DNA of 64,000 bases from Bacteroidales bacterium (GCA_016936355.1 JAFGYB010000023.1:62001-126000); one strand, 5' to 3'. Counted from the first letter of the stretch, positions 34,958 to 45,296 are shown. The notes: generated from the sequence alone by a model not told the origin. Numbers and translations: made by a program.

Positions 34958-37480
34958 ATGAGAAAAATTTTTACATTAATTGTGGTGTTCCTTTTCGTCT
35001 CGAATATTACATTCGGCCAAAGCGACACTACCAAGATCAACAAGGAGAGCAACAATATTCCTACCTTCACTTTGACCCAGTCGGACCTTTCATCAGAAGA
35101 TGAAGGGGAAGCAGACATTTCCGGTTTGTTACAGGCATCTCGCGATGTGTTTGTATCCACTGCCGGCTATGTTTTCGGTCCTGCCCGTTTTCGTATCAGG
35201 GGATACGACACCCGTAATCTTTCGGTGATGATGAACGGGGTGCCTTTGAACGACCCTACTTCGGGTCGTGCCTACTGGTCCAGTTGGGGAGGTTTGAATG
35301 ATGTAACCCGAAACCAGATCATCCAGGTAGGCGTTGCTTCTTCACCTTCCAGTTTTGGCGGTGTTGGTGGAGTAACGGACATCATTACCCGTCCTTCCAC
35401 ATTCGGGAAGCGGACGAGTGTTTCCTATGCCTTATCGAATCGCAGCTACAACAACCGGTTGATGTTTACCTATTCAACAGGACAAATGACCAATGGCTGG
35501 TCGTTTGTATTTTCCGGCTCACACCGATGGGCACAGGAAGGATATGCACCCGGTACATTCTACGATGCCTGGGGTTATTTTATCGGTGTTGAAAAGAAAC
35601 TCACGAAAAAACACAGTCTTGCCCTGACCGTCTTCAGTGCGCCCAGCAAAAGGGCTTCTGCCGGTATGGCCGTTCAGGAGGCATACGATCTATCCGGTAC
35701 CAACTTCTACAATCCTTACTGGGGATATCAAAACGGGAAAAAAAGAAATTCACGTGTCAGCAATTACAACCAACCCATGATCACCCTGACGCATTACTGG
35801 GACATCTCAGACAAACTAAAATCGCAGGCTTCGGTATCCTATTGGTTTGGAAGAGGTGGAAGTACCGCACTGAACTGGGTGGAAGCCAATGACCCGCGTC
35901 CCGATTATTACCGCAATCTGCCCAGTTGGTTTGCCAGTCAGGGAGACATTACCCTGGCCGACTACTATACTCAAATGTGGGAAAACGATCCGGCCTTCAG
36001 ACAAATCAACTGGGATGCCATGTATTTTGCCAACAGCAAATACCTGTTTACAGTGAATAATGTAGACGGAGTAAATGGCAACACCGTGACGGGTAACCGC
36101 TCCAAATACATTATTGAAGACCGCCGCAACGACAAAAGCCAGTTCCAGTTTGACTGGCATGTAAATTCTTTTATAAACGATCATCTGACCGTTAGCGGAG
36201 GCATTCAGACCAGTTGGTTCAGGGGCCACAGTTTCAAAACAATTGACGACCTGCTGGGAGGGGACTTCTGGTTGGATATTGACAAGTTCGCCCAGGAAAG
36301 TCCTTTCGGTTCCACCGATGCGGCTCAAAGTGATTTGAACCATCCCAACCGGGTGGTCAGAGTAGGAGATGTTTTCGGTTATAATTACTATGCCAACATC
36401 AATACCCAAAGCCTGCACGGGGAAGCCGATTTTACCTACCGTAAACTCGATGTCTTTGTGGGATTGAAACTTTCTCATACCGCCTTTTGGAGAACCGGAT
36501 TAATGAGAAACGGATTATTTCCCGATAACTCATACGGCGACAGCAAGAAAAATAATTTCTTCAACTATGGGGTTAAAGCCGGTATCACCTATAAAATTGA
36601 CGGAAGAAATTACATTGTCCTCAACGGGATGGCCCTGACACAGGCTCCTTATTTCCGGGATGCTTATGTATCGGTGCGTACCCGCGACTTTGTGGTAAGT
36701 CCGTTGAAAAACGAACAAATCTACTCGGGAGACCTGAGTTATATTTTGCGCTCGCCCACTGTGAAAGCCCGACTCACAGCCTACTACTCACAATTTAAGG
36801 ACCAAACCTTTGCCCGCAGTTTTTACCATGATGTATTGAGCACGTTTGTTAATTACATCATGACCGGAGTGGACAAACAGAGTATCGGCCTTGAATTGGG
36901 GATAGAAGCCAATGTAAGCCCAACGGTAACGGTAACAGCTATGGCCGGTGTTGGACAATTCATCTACAACTCAAATCCCTCGGTAACCATTGTTCAGGAT
37001 AATAATGCCGCAGTAATTGCCACAGATCGTGTAGTGTATTTCAAAAATTACTACGTTGGCGGAATGCCGCAGACCATTGGTTCACTGGGTATTCGCTACA
37101 ATGCACCCAAATACTGGTTTATTGGCGTAAATGGAAACTACTTCGGCGGAAACTATCTGGAACCCAATCCCGACAGAAGAACGGCTGAAGCCCTGACAGG
37201 AATCTATGAAGGAGACGTTCGCATCAACCCTATCCTGGATATGACCGAACTTCCTTCAGCCACTACCTTTGACTTTTTCGGTGGCAAATCGTGGCGTCTG
37301 ATGCATAAGTACACGCTTGGTTTTACCTTGAGTGTCAGTAACCTGTTAAACAACACCAACATTCCTGTTTTCGGTTACGAACAATTGCGCTATGACCCCA
37401 CCGACATCAACAAGTATCCTCCAAAATATGCTTACATGTACGGAAGAACTTTCTTTTTCAACCTTTATTTAAGAATGTAA
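34958..37480 (+). CDS. TonB-dependent outer-membrane receptor
   Basis: Receptor of 840 residues: signal peptide (cleaved near FGQ, residue 21), then a plug domain directly (about 50-170), with RFRIRGYDTRNLSVMMNGVPLNDP as its most typical segment, and a long beta-barrel ending in an aromatic residue pattern (TFFFNLYLRM). There is no N-terminal carboxypeptidase-like domain and no SusD partner, so it is not a SusC-type glycan receptor. The ATG at 34958 was chosen because the earlier TTG lies in the promoter. It is followed after 32 nt by a DUF5689 lipoprotein, which may be its ligand-binding partner. Confidence 0.88.
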   Translation: MRKIFTLIVVFLFVSNITFGQSDTTKINKESNNIPTFTLTQSDLSSEDEGEADISGLLQASRDVFVSTAGYVFGPARFRIRGYDTRNLSVMMNGVPLNDPTSGRAYWSSWGGLNDVTRNQIIQVGVASSPSSFGGVGGVTDIITRPSTFGKRTSVSYALSNRSYNNRLMFTYSTGQMTNGWSFVFSGSHRWAQEGYAPGTFYDAWGYFIGVEKKLTKKHSLALTVFSAPSKRASAGMAVQEAYDLSGTNFYNPYWGYQNGKKRNSRVSNYNQPMITLTHYWDISDKLKSQASVSYWFGRGGSTALNWVEANDPRPDYYRNLPSWFASQGDITLADYYTQMWENDPAFRQINWDAMYFANSKYLFTVNNVDGVNGNTVTGNRSKYIIEDRRNDKSQFQFDWHVNSFINDHLTVSGGIQTSWFRGHSFKTIDDLLGGDFWLDIDKFAQESPFGSTDAAQSDLNHPNRVVRVGDVFGYNYYANINTQSLHGEADFTYRKLDVFVGLKLSHTAFWRTGLMRNGLFPDNSYGDSKKNNFFNYGVKAGITYKIDGRNYIVLNGMALTQAPYFRDAYVSVRTRDFVVSPLKNEQIYSGDLSYILRSPTVKARLTAYYSQFKDQTFARSFYHDVLSTFVNYIMTGVDKQSIGLELGIEANVSPTVTVTAMAGVGQFIYNSNPSVTIVQDNNAAVIATDRVVYFKNYYVGGMPQTIGSLGIRYNAPKYWFIGVNGNYFGGNYLEPNPDRRTAEALTGIYEGDVRINPILDMTELPSATTFDFFGGKSWRLMHKYTLGFTLSVSNLLNNTNIPVFGYEQLRYDPTDINKYPPKYAYMYGRTFFFNLYLRM

Positions 37481-37512
37481 AACAAACCCAGAAACGACAA
37501 TAAAATACGAAT

Positions 37513-39321
37513 ATGAAAAAATTAGCTTTAATCATTGCAGGTAGTTTCCTTCTCCTTTTTTCTTCTTGTGTGAAGCAAAATTTCGAGAAGCCTCCCATTG
37601 GCACTCTGCCTGAGGGAGCTGTATATACCATTGCCCAGTTGAGACAAATGTATGTTGATTCAGGGGCTTATACCATCAAAACCGATGCTTCTGTATACGG
37701 TGTGATCACCATGGATGAAACATCCGGAAATATATACAAAAGTGCTTATATGCAGGACGCCTCAGGCGCTGTTAACCTGAGACTGTTACAGTCGGGCGGC
37801 CTGCGCGTGGGCGATTCCATCCGGGTATTTCTGAAAGGAATTTATCTTTCCGATTACGGTGGCATGTTCCAGCTCGACAGCATCCAGAACGATTCCAACA
37901 TTGTGATCCTGGCCACACAACAATATAAAGAACCCAAAGCATCAACCCTGGCCAATTTGCTGGCCGGTAACGATATAGGTGAATTGGTCAAGCTCGAAGA
38001 GGTTCAGTTCGCCAAAACAGCTTTGGGGAGCACCTGGTCGGAATCCAATGCCACTACCAACCGCACCCTGGAAGATTGCTACGGAAACAGTCTTGATGTC
38101 CGTACCAGCAACTATGCCAGTTTTGCCGGTTCATTATTACCCGAAGGAAACGGAAGTCTGATTGCCATTGCCGGAATTTTCAACGGAGCTCCTCAGCTCT
38201 ATGTACGATCACTGGCTGATGTAGACATGACAGGCGATCGTTGCAGCGGTGTCATGGTTCAGGCTGTGGATTCGGTTCACGAAAACTTTGGCAGTGCTCA
38301 AAACTATACCAATATTGCCATCACCGGATGGACCAACTACATTGTAGCAGGAACACGTGCCTGGCAGGGTAAAGTATTCAACACCGACGGATACGCTCAG
38401 GCTACAGGTTATAACTCCGGATTGAGTGACATGGAAACCTGGCTGATCAGTCCTCCGGTGAAGAACCAAAACGGAGACATGAAATTAAGCTTCAAAGCGG
38501 CACAGGCATACTGGAAGCATACAGGCACCAACCAACCTCTGACCGTCCTGGCCTCAACCAATTTTGACGGTTCCAATTTCGATCAGGCCACCTGGACAGA
38601 ACTTACTCCCACGTTACCCACATCCTCCGATGCCAATTACGATTGGGTACAATCCGGCGTCATTTCTCTGGCTGACTTTACTGGAAATGTATCCATTGCC
38701 TTTAAATACAAAGGAAGTGATACCGAATCAACCACCAGTACTCTTGATGATGTAGTGATTAGTCCTAATGCAACGACAGGAGGAGGAACAGGTGGTGGCA
38801 CAAGCGATACCGGAGTAACGTCACTCAATGTTGATTTTTCTGATCAAACGGACAATACCGCAATTGCTATGACAGGCTGGCTCAATGTGGCTACCAGCGG
38901 CACCCGTACCTGGCTGGGGAAAAGTTTTAGTGGGAATATATACGCACAGGCTACAGCTTACAACTCAACAGATGCCAACAATGTGATGTGGCTCATCACA
39001 CCTAAAATCAACCTTGACGGCATGACCAATCCTCAACTATCGTTCGAGACCGCTACCGCTTACTGGACGAATGATAACCTGGAAGTGCTTATCTCTACCG
39101 ACTTTGACGGTACCAACATTAGCAATGCTACCTGGACTCCTTTGAACTGCACACTGGCAGGACAAAACGATGCCAACTATACATTTGTTAATTCCGGTAC
39201 CATTGATTTGTCATCCTACACCGGGAATGCTTATATAGCCTTTAAATATAGCGGAAACGACGGAAACGGCGAAACATCTACTTATCAGGTAGACAACATC
39301 GTTTTACAAAGCGCGAAATAA
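37513..39321 (+). CDS. DUF5689-domain surface lipoprotein with two anchor-J-like domains
   Basis: Lipoprotein of 602 residues, lipobox FSSC with Cys near 19. The N-terminal part (about 35-230) fits DUF5689 (TIAQLRQMYVDSG, GVITMDETSGNIYKSAYMQD, GDSIRVFLKGIYLSDYGGMFQLDSI). Two repeated beta-sandwich units follow, about 250-415 and 435-600, both with GWxNxxxxGTRxW, ETATAYW or KAAQAYW and a closing D-(V/I)-V-(I/L), as in choice-of-anchor J domains; a Gly-rich linker (GGGTGGGT) joins them. Tandem carbohydrate- or ligand-binding modules on the cell surface are likely. In an operon with the TonB receptor; ends at a terminator. Confidence 0.82.
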   Translation: MKKLALIIAGSFLLLFSSCVKQNFEKPPIGTLPEGAVYTIAQLRQMYVDSGAYTIKTDASVYGVITMDETSGNIYKSAYMQDASGAVNLRLLQSGGLRVGDSIRVFLKGIYLSDYGGMFQLDSIQNDSNIVILATQQYKEPKASTLANLLAGNDIGELVKLEEVQFAKTALGSTWSESNATTNRTLEDCYGNSLDVRTSNYASFAGSLLPEGNGSLIAIAGIFNGAPQLYVRSLADVDMTGDRCSGVMVQAVDSVHENFGSAQNYTNIAITGWTNYIVAGTRAWQGKVFNTDGYAQATGYNSGLSDMETWLISPPVKNQNGDMKLSFKAAQAYWKHTGTNQPLTVLASTNFDGSNFDQATWTELTPTLPTSSDANYDWVQSGVISLADFTGNVSIAFKYKGSDTESTTSTLDDVVISPNATTGGGTGGGTSDTGVTSLNVDFSDQTDNTAIAMTGWLNVATSGTRTWLGKSFSGNIYAQATAYNSTDANNVMWLITPKINLDGMTNPQLSFETATAYWTNDNLEVLISTDFDGTNISNATWTPLNCTLAGQNDANYTFVNSGTIDLSSYTGNAYIAFKYSGNDGNGETSTYQVDNIVLQSAK

Positions 39322-39337
39322 TACCACGCTGGTGAAT

Positions 39338-39372
39338 AAAAAAGAGGCTTCTGTTTGGAAGCCTCTTTTTTT
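39338..39372. terminator. Bidirectional terminator between the DUF5689 gene and aspS
   Basis: AAAAGAGGCTTC (39340-39351) and GAAGCCTCTTTT (39358-39369), 6-nt loop, with T's to 39372 and A's on the other side. Confidence 0.88.
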
Positions 39373-39388
39373 ATATTTCAAGAAATGA

Positions 39389-41146
39389 TTACTCCTTTTC
39401 TTTTACAATTTTCAACCTCAATTCTTCCAGTTGTTCTTCCGAAATTGTGGATGGAGAATCGATCATCACATCGCGTCCGGCATTATTTTTGGGGAAGGCA
39501 ATAAAATCACGGATGGAATCCCTGCCAGCGAAAATGGCGGCGAGGCGGTCAAAACCCAGGGCAATACCTCCATGCGGCGGAGCACCATACTGGAATGCAT
39601 TCATCAGAAAACCAAACTGATTTTTAGCTTCTTCTTCTGAAAAGCCCAGGGCAGAAAACATTTTTTTCTGCAACGCTTCATCATGGATACGGATGGAACC
39701 GCCCCCGATTTCCACCCCGTTGATCACCATATCGTAAGCATTGGCATGAACGGCTCCGGGATCTGATTCCAGTAAATGTGCCTCTTCAGGTTTGGGTGCT
39801 GTAAACGGATGGTGCATGGCATGGAAACGCTGTGTGTCCTCATCCCATTCAAGCAATGGAAAATCAGTCACCCACAAAGGTTTATAATCCTCCGGCTTCT
39901 TCAATCCCAACTGATCAGCCATTTCCAGACGCAAGCCGGAAAGCTGTACACGTACGGTATCTTTGGCACCGGAAAGAATAAACATCAGGTCACCGGGCTG
40001 TGCACCGAAGGCTTCGGCCCATTGCTGTAGCGCTTCATGATCAAAAAACTTATCTACCGATGATTTAAAAGTTTTGTCTTCGTTGTATTTCACATACACC
40101 AACCCCTTGGCACCAATCTGGGGACGTTTCACAAATTCCGTAAGCTGGTCCAGTTGCTTGCGGGTATAATCAGCAGCTCCGGGAACAGAGATTCCCACCA
40201 CCAGTTCTGCCTGATCGAAAACGCCAAACCCTTTTCCCTGTGCCCAACGGTTCAGTTCCACAAATTCCATCCCGAAGCGCAGATCCGGTTTATCAGAGCC
40301 GTACTTTTTCATGGCTTCTTCGTAGGACATGCGGGGAAAAGCAGGCAGTTTAATGCCTTTGACGGTTTGAAACAAATAACGCATCATTCCCTCAAAAGTT
40401 CGCAACACATCTTCCTGTTCCACAAAGGCCATCTCACAATCGATCTGTGTAAATTCAGGCTGACGATCGGCACGCAAATCCTCATCACGAAAGCATTTTA
40501 CCAGTTGGTAGTAGCGATCGTACCCGGCAACCATCAGCAACTGTTTAAACGTCTGAGGCGACTGGGGCAAGGCATAAAATTCACCGGAATTCATACGCGA
40601 AGGCACCACAAAATCGCGGGCTCCTTCGGGAGTGGATTTGATCAGATAGGGAGTTTCTATTTCTACAAACTCCTGACTGTCCAGATATTTCCTGGTTTCC
40701 AGCGAAAGCTTATGACGCAGCAACAGATTGTTCTTCAATGGATTTCTCCTGAGGTCCAGGTAACGGTATTTCATCCGTAGTTCCTCTCCTCCGTCGGTTT
40801 CATCTTCAATGGTGAAGGGAGGAATTTTTGAAGCGTTTAACACCTGTAAGTTCGTGAGGTCAATTTCAATATCACCCGTGGGCAGCTTGGGATTTTTCGA
40901 AACGCGTTCGATCACGTTTCCTTGTGCCTGGATGACAAATTCTCTTCCCAATGTACGCGCTTTTTCAATCAATTCAGCCGATGAACGCCCCTCTTCCAGT
41001 AATAATTGAGTGATGCCGTACCGGTCGCGCAGGTCAATCCATATCAAACCTCCTTTATCCCGCATGCGTTGTACCCATCCGGTCAAAACTACCGGAATTC
41101 CCACATGCTCTATTCTTAAAGCCCCACAGGTATGTGTCCGCAACAT
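39389..41146 (-). CDS. aspS: Aspartyl-tRNA synthetase
   Basis: Class II synthetase of the long bacterial type, 585 residues. The N-terminal OB fold binds the anticodon ([11 protein letters not shown]...[22 protein letters not shown]). Motif 2 is seen as [18 protein letters not shown], the GAD insert follows at about 290-400, and motif 3 ends [15 protein letters not shown]. It charges tRNA-Asp; whether it also misacylates tRNA-Asn for a Gat-dependent route cannot be read from the window. It is divergent from the UPF0182 gene with a 310-nt gap. Confidence 0.97.
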   Translation of the reverse strand: MLRTHTCGALRIEHVGIPVVLTGWVQRMRDKGGLIWIDLRDRYGITQLLLEEGRSSAELIEKARTLGREFVIQAQGNVIERVSKNPKLPTGDIEIDLTNLQVLNASKIPPFTIEDETDGGEELRMKYRYLDLRRNPLKNNLLLRHKLSLETRKYLDSQEFVEIETPYLIKSTPEGARDFVVPSRMNSGEFYALPQSPQTFKQLLMVAGYDRYYQLVKCFRDEDLRADRQPEFTQIDCEMAFVEQEDVLRTFEGMMRYLFQTVKGIKLPAFPRMSYEEAMKKYGSDKPDLRFGMEFVELNRWAQGKGFGVFDQAELVVGISVPGAADYTRKQLDQLTEFVKRPQIGAKGLVYVKYNEDKTFKSSVDKFFDHEALQQWAEAFGAQPGDLMFILSGAKDTVRVQLSGLRLEMADQLGLKKPEDYKPLWVTDFPLLEWDEDTQRFHAMHHPFTAPKPEEAHLLESDPGAVHANAYDMVINGVEIGGGSIRIHDEALQKKMFSALGFSEEEAKNQFGFLMNAFQYGAPPHGGIALGFDRLAAIFAGRDSIRDFIAFPKNNAGRDVMIDSPSTISEEQLEELRLKIVKEKE

Positions 41147-41456
41147 ATTCTTTTTCTTTTGGTTAATATTTAAAACCGATTTGGTTTCAGGCTGCGAAAT
41201 TACGAAAGTTCAGGCGAATAACGACTCCGATATTAAAATCATTTTTTGGCCCGAAGCAGCAAACTACCGCCCGTCAGCAGCTAAAAAGCAGAAAGGGATT
41301 TTTCGACCTCAGATTTTACTAACTTTGTTGATATTGCAACAGGTCCAAACAGAAAATAATAATAAATGAAACACATTACCCTTGCAGGGCTTGATTCATC
41401 TGATCCTCTCATTTCAGAGAAGGACAATTTTATCTATTCACCAAAGCATTGAAGCC
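41147..41456. other. Divergent intergenic region aspS / UPF0182 gene (310 nt)
   Basis: Contains TAACTTTG at 41320-41327, an exact -7 match for rightward transcription that leaves a leader of about 120 nt before the ATG at 41457. No supported gene. I see no T-box-like element, which would in any case be unexpected in Bacteroidota. Confidence 0.5.
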
Positions 41457-44216
41457 ATGAAAAACATAAAAAAACTAGTTATTGCCTTTGTCGTTCTTGC
41501 CATTCTGGTATACCTCTTCGGACTTTTCGTCGATTACTACGGTGACTGGCTTTGGTTTCGTCAGCTGGGATTCAGTACCGTGTATGACACCATGATTTTC
41601 TCACAGGTTGTCTCCTTTGTGGTCTTTTTTGTTGTATTTGTTTTGTTTGCAGCGATCCATGTACGAATGGCCTATCGGTGGGGCAGTCAGAGCCGCAACA
41701 CCAGTTTCCTGCCCGAAGATGATCCGAGGCAGCTGGTATTACCGCTGTATAAAGGGAAAACAGTTTTTTGGTTCTGGACGGGTGTTATCATCTTTTTCGG
41801 TTTGATCATGGGATCCTCAGCCACAGGGCACTGGAATTCATTTCTGCAATTTACCCACGCCTCTTCCTTCCATTCAAACGAACCCATTTTCCATCTGGAT
41901 GCCGGTTTTTACGTATTCAAACTGCCCGTTTACGAGTTTCTTGTCAGCTGGTATTTATCCACCGTTTCGCTGACCATTGTAGCCGTGTTGTTGTCTTATT
42001 ATCTGGACAGTGCCTTTACCCTTTCCGGAGGTCATTTCAGAATTTCAAAAAATGTAAAACGACATCTGATTTTACTCGCAGGGTTCTTGACACTGGGGAT
42101 TTCGGGTGTTTTTCTAACCAAATTGTTCAACACACTTTATTCTTCTCACGGAGTTGCTTACGGACCTTCTTACATGGATGTACATGCACAGATTCCGGCT
42201 TATTGGACTATTCTGGTCGTTACACTCGTTATTTCTCTTTTGCTGTTTTTCTATCCGCTGTACAAAAAGAAAAAAGTCGTTTTCGGAGCACTGGGAGTCT
42301 GGGGATTGATTTTAATCGGTTTTGTGTGGATTTACCCCGGCATTATTCAGCAGTATATAGTCAAACCCAATGAGTTGCAGAAAGAAACCCCCTACATCCG
42401 CAACAACATCAAATTTACCCGGGAGGCTTTTGGCCTGAACAAAATCCAGGTAAAGAATTTTCCGGTAAACGACAGCCTGACCTATCAGGATATAAAAGAC
42501 AACCACCATACCATTGAAAATGTACGTCTGTGGGACCGACGTCCGTTGATCAGAACCTACAAACAGCTGCAGGAAATCCGGTTGTATTATGATTTTAAAA
42601 GTGTTCAGGTGGACCGCTACCACTTCAACAAATATACTGAAGTAGCTTTGGGAGCCCGAGAATTACCGTATACGGAGATTCCCATTCGAGCTCAGACCTG
42701 GGTCAACAAACACTTAATCTTTACACACGGTTACGGTGTGGTGATGAACCGGGTGAATCAGATCTCGCCCAACGGGATGCCTGAGTTTATAGTGAAGGAC
42801 ATTCCACCTACGACCACCGTTCCTTTGTCCCTGAAACAAATGGCTATTTATTACGGTGAAGAAACAGATCAATATGTGCTGGTGAACACCAAAACCAAAG
42901 AATTTGACTACCCGAAGGGCGATGAAAATGTGTACACCAGTTATTCCGGAAGAGGTGGTGTGCGTATTTCTAATCTGTTCCGAAGACTGGTATATGCCTG
43001 GAAGTTGTCGGATATCAAGATCCTGCTTACCGGTTATCTAACCGACAAAAGCCGCATCATGTTGTACCGTTCCATTTCCGATCGCGTCAAAATGCTGGCT
43101 CCTTTCCTTTCATACGACAGCGAGCCCTATATGGTGGTTGGTAAAGACGGTGGACTGTATTGGATTCAGGATGCCTACACCACCAGTAATATGTTTCCTT
43201 ATTCGGAACCGGTATATCAAAACATTGCCCAACGCGGAATCAATTACATCAACAATTCCGTCAAGGTAGTGATTGATGCATACAACGGTGATGTGACCTA
43301 TTATGTAATCCATCCCAACGATCCACTGGTGAAAACCTATGAAAAGATCTACCCAAAACTATTCAAACCGTTTAGCGATATGCCCGACTTCCTGAAGGCA
43401 CACATCCGTTATCCCACTGATTTGTTCAACATACAAACCAAAATGTACAATGTGTACCACATGACCGATCCCAAGGTGTTTTACAATCAGGAAGACTACT
43501 GGCAAATCCCCAACGAAATATACAACACCGGACAGCAGAAAATGTTCCCTTATTACATCATCATGCGTCTGCCTAAAACAGAGAAGGAGGAATACATTCT
43601 CATGCTGCCGCTTACCCCCTCCAACAAGGACAACATGATCGCCTGGATGTGTGCGCGTTGTGATGCTCCCAATTACGGTCAGCTGATTCAGTATGCATTA
43701 CCCAAGGATAAATTGATTTACGGTCCCATGCAAATTGAAGCACGCATCAATCAAAAACCGGATATCTCAGCAGAATTGACCCTATGGGGACAGGAGGGTT
43801 CGCAGGTGATCAAAGGGAATATGCTGGTTATTCCCATTCAAAATTCATTCATCTATGTGGAACCAGTTTATCTGCAATCGGAAGAAGGACAGATTCCGGA
43901 ATTGAAACGAGTGATTGTGGCTTATAAGGATCAGATTGAAATGAGGCCTACACTGGACGAAGCACTTCAGGCTGTTTTCGGTGTTACATCCTTATCAAAT
44001 CAGGACAATGTTCAGAAAACTTCAGCCGAACAGCTGCTCCTCTCTCCACTATCGCAACAGGCCAAGCAGGCTCTTGAGCATTACAACAAGGCAATGGATT
44101 TCCTGAAGAGGTCTGACTGGACCGGATATGGAAACGAGCTGGAAGCGTTGAAGAAAATCCTTTCCAGAATGGCACAATCGAAAACGAAAGAATCAGTAAA
44201 ACTACAACATAAATAA
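41457..44216 (+). CDS. UPF0182-family large membrane protein
   Basis: A 919-residue protein with seven predicted transmembrane helices in the first 310 residues and a large extracytoplasmic region after. It matches the UPF0182 family (WLWFRQLGFSTVYDTMIFSQ, KETPYIRNNIKFTREAFGLNKI, IRLYYDFKSVQVDRYHFN, TYYVIHPNDPLVKTYEKIYPKLF). The function of this family is not known to me. The ATG at 41457 places MKNIKKLVIAF directly at the first helix; the longer frame from 41382 adds 25 residues without family support. The final 60 residues are helical and charged. It precedes the LiaF-like operon but has its own promoter. Confidence 0.82.
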   Translation: MKNIKKLVIAFVVLAILVYLFGLFVDYYGDWLWFRQLGFSTVYDTMIFSQVVSFVVFFVVFVLFAAIHVRMAYRWGSQSRNTSFLPEDDPRQLVLPLYKGKTVFWFWTGVIIFFGLIMGSSATGHWNSFLQFTHASSFHSNEPIFHLDAGFYVFKLPVYEFLVSWYLSTVSLTIVAVLLSYYLDSAFTLSGGHFRISKNVKRHLILLAGFLTLGISGVFLTKLFNTLYSSHGVAYGPSYMDVHAQIPAYWTILVVTLVISLLLFFYPLYKKKKVVFGALGVWGLILIGFVWIYPGIIQQYIVKPNELQKETPYIRNNIKFTREAFGLNKIQVKNFPVNDSLTYQDIKDNHHTIENVRLWDRRPLIRTYKQLQEIRLYYDFKSVQVDRYHFNKYTEVALGARELPYTEIPIRAQTWVNKHLIFTHGYGVVMNRVNQISPNGMPEFIVKDIPPTTTVPLSLKQMAIYYGEETDQYVLVNTKTKEFDYPKGDENVYTSYSGRGGVRISNLFRRLVYAWKLSDIKILLTGYLTDKSRIMLYRSISDRVKMLAPFLSYDSEPYMVVGKDGGLYWIQDAYTTSNMFPYSEPVYQNIAQRGINYINNSVKVVIDAYNGDVTYYVIHPNDPLVKTYEKIYPKLFKPFSDMPDFLKAHIRYPTDLFNIQTKMYNVYHMTDPKVFYNQEDYWQIPNEIYNTGQQKMFPYYIIMRLPKTEKEEYILMLPLTPSNKDNMIAWMCARCDAPNYGQLIQYALPKDKLIYGPMQIEARINQKPDISAELTLWGQEGSQVIKGNMLVIPIQNSFIYVEPVYLQSEEGQIPELKRVIVAYKDQIEMRPTLDEALQAVFGVTSLSNQDNVQKTSAEQLLLSPLSQQAKQALEHYNKAMDFLKRSDWTGYGNELEALKKILSRMAQSKTKESVKLQHK

Positions 44217-44349
44217 TTCTTATCTTGCAAGTAAACCGATCAACAAACCATCAAACAATAAATCCACATTAACAAGAAATGTGATAACCATTCACCGACT
44301 GGCCTCTGCCGTTCACCGATTTTTGTTTCCCTGAACGAGCTAGGCATCC

Positions 44350-44357
44350 TATATTTG
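44350..44357 (+). promoter_or_regulatory. Promoter of the LiaF-like / micro-protein / LytSR operon
   Basis: TATATTTG, exact -7 match, 31 nt before the ATG at 44388. TTTC at 44326-44329 lies at 20-nt spacing and may serve as -33. No equally good box is found before any of the micro-protein genes or the kinase, which suggests one long transcript. Confidence 0.55.
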
Positions 44358-44387
44358 CAATGTAATTCATTCCAAAAAAGCAAAAAA

Positions 44388-45107
44388 ATGGAAAACTATT
44401 CAAACAACAGACACAGCGCCTCAAAAGATGGCAAACTCATCATAGGCGGTATCCTGATCATCATCGGGGCTCTCATTATGCTGGGCAACTTCGATTTTAT
44501 CGACAGGAATGTTTCGCATTACATATTTAACTGGAAAAGTATTTTAATCTTTCTCGGTATTTATTTACTGGCTGCCAGACCCAATAAAAAATCGGGATAC
44601 ATTTTAATGGGTATCGGTATTGTTTTCTGGCTTCCTGAGTTATTCGGTGAAAGCATTTACCTGCATCAGGTATTCTGGCCGTTGATATTGATTGGCCTGG
44701 GTTATTTGTTGATTCGGCGTCATCAGCATTCGCATGATCCCGCAGAGCAAATTTCCCACAAAGGTGCCGAAGGATATCTTGAAGACGCCTCTATTTTTGG
44801 AGGAGGGGTCAAGGTGATCCAATCAAAGAACTTCAAAGGTGGAAATATCACTGCTATTTTTGGCGGATCTGAATTTGACATGCGCGATGTGGAAATGGCC
44901 GGCGATGTAGCAATCATTGATATATTCACCATCTTCGGGGGAACCAAGATTATCATCCCCGAAAACTGGACCGTAGTATCGGATGCATTCTCCATGTTTG
45001 GCGGACTTTCCGACAAAAGACGGGTCAGCATCAAAGATCAGGAAGGTAATAAACTGGTCATTAAAGGACTAGTGATCTTCGGTGGCGTAGAAATCAAAAG
45101 TTTCTAA
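44388..45107 (+). CDS. LiaF-like membrane protein (cell wall-active antibiotics response family)
   Basis: A 239-residue protein with four short hydrophobic helices in the first 115 residues (KLIIGGILIIIGALIMLGNFDF is typical of the LiaF/DUF5668 membrane domain) and a C-terminal beta-helical domain with recurring I-F-G-G turns (SIFGGGVKVIQ, AIFGGSEFDM, TIFGGTKIII, SMFGGLSD, VIFGGVEI). In Firmicutes LiaF inhibits a histidine kinase responding to envelope stress. Here a LytS-type kinase is encoded 900 nt downstream, so a similar sensor-inhibitor role is a fair inference. The ATG at 44388 was chosen over 44355, which lies in the promoter. Confidence 0.85.
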   Translation: MENYSNNRHSASKDGKLIIGGILIIIGALIMLGNFDFIDRNVSHYIFNWKSILIFLGIYLLAARPNKKSGYILMGIGIVFWLPELFGESIYLHQVFWPLILIGLGYLLIRRHQHSHDPAEQISHKGAEGYLEDASIFGGGVKVIQSKNFKGGNITAIFGGSEFDMRDVEMAGDVAIIDIFTIFGGTKIIIPENWTVVSDAFSMFGGLSDKRRVSIKDQEGNKLVIKGLVIFGGVEIKSF

Positions 45108-45149
45108 CATCAGGAATAGTTAATGGATAACCTGTAAAACACTAATGTC

Positions 45150-45296
45150 ATGAAAGCAAGATCAATTTTCTCAGTCAGGTTTCAACAGGGTTACTTTACA
45201 AACCACAGAAGAAACAACCCCAGCAATCCGCTGTCCTCTGCTGGCACCGTTTCGGTCAATAACTGGATGAGTCACTCCAACTTTTTTGTAAGTTAA
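45150..45296 (+). CDS. Micro-protein copy 1 of the PGYF family (divergent)
   Basis: 48 codons, ATG in the context TGTCATGAAA shared by the other copies. It keeps R-F-x-x-GYF (residues 10-16), a following Arg pair, N-W-M (38-40) and an aromatic end (FF), but has Gln where the others have Pro before GYF and lacks the TACHP block. Net charge is about +5, with no acidic residue. No signal peptide or membrane segment. Paralogy with copies 2-4 is judged from the shared motif order, spacing and length. It begins 42 nt after the LiaF-like stop. Confidence 0.7.
   Translation: MKARSIFSVRFQQGYFTNHRRNNPSNPLSSAGTVSVNNWMSHSNFFVS

Noticed and set aside
41768..42373. 201-codon plus-strand frame inside the UPF0182 gene
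   Set aside because: Out-of-frame shadow of a transmembrane region, rich in Phe, Arg and Cys; no independent start signal.
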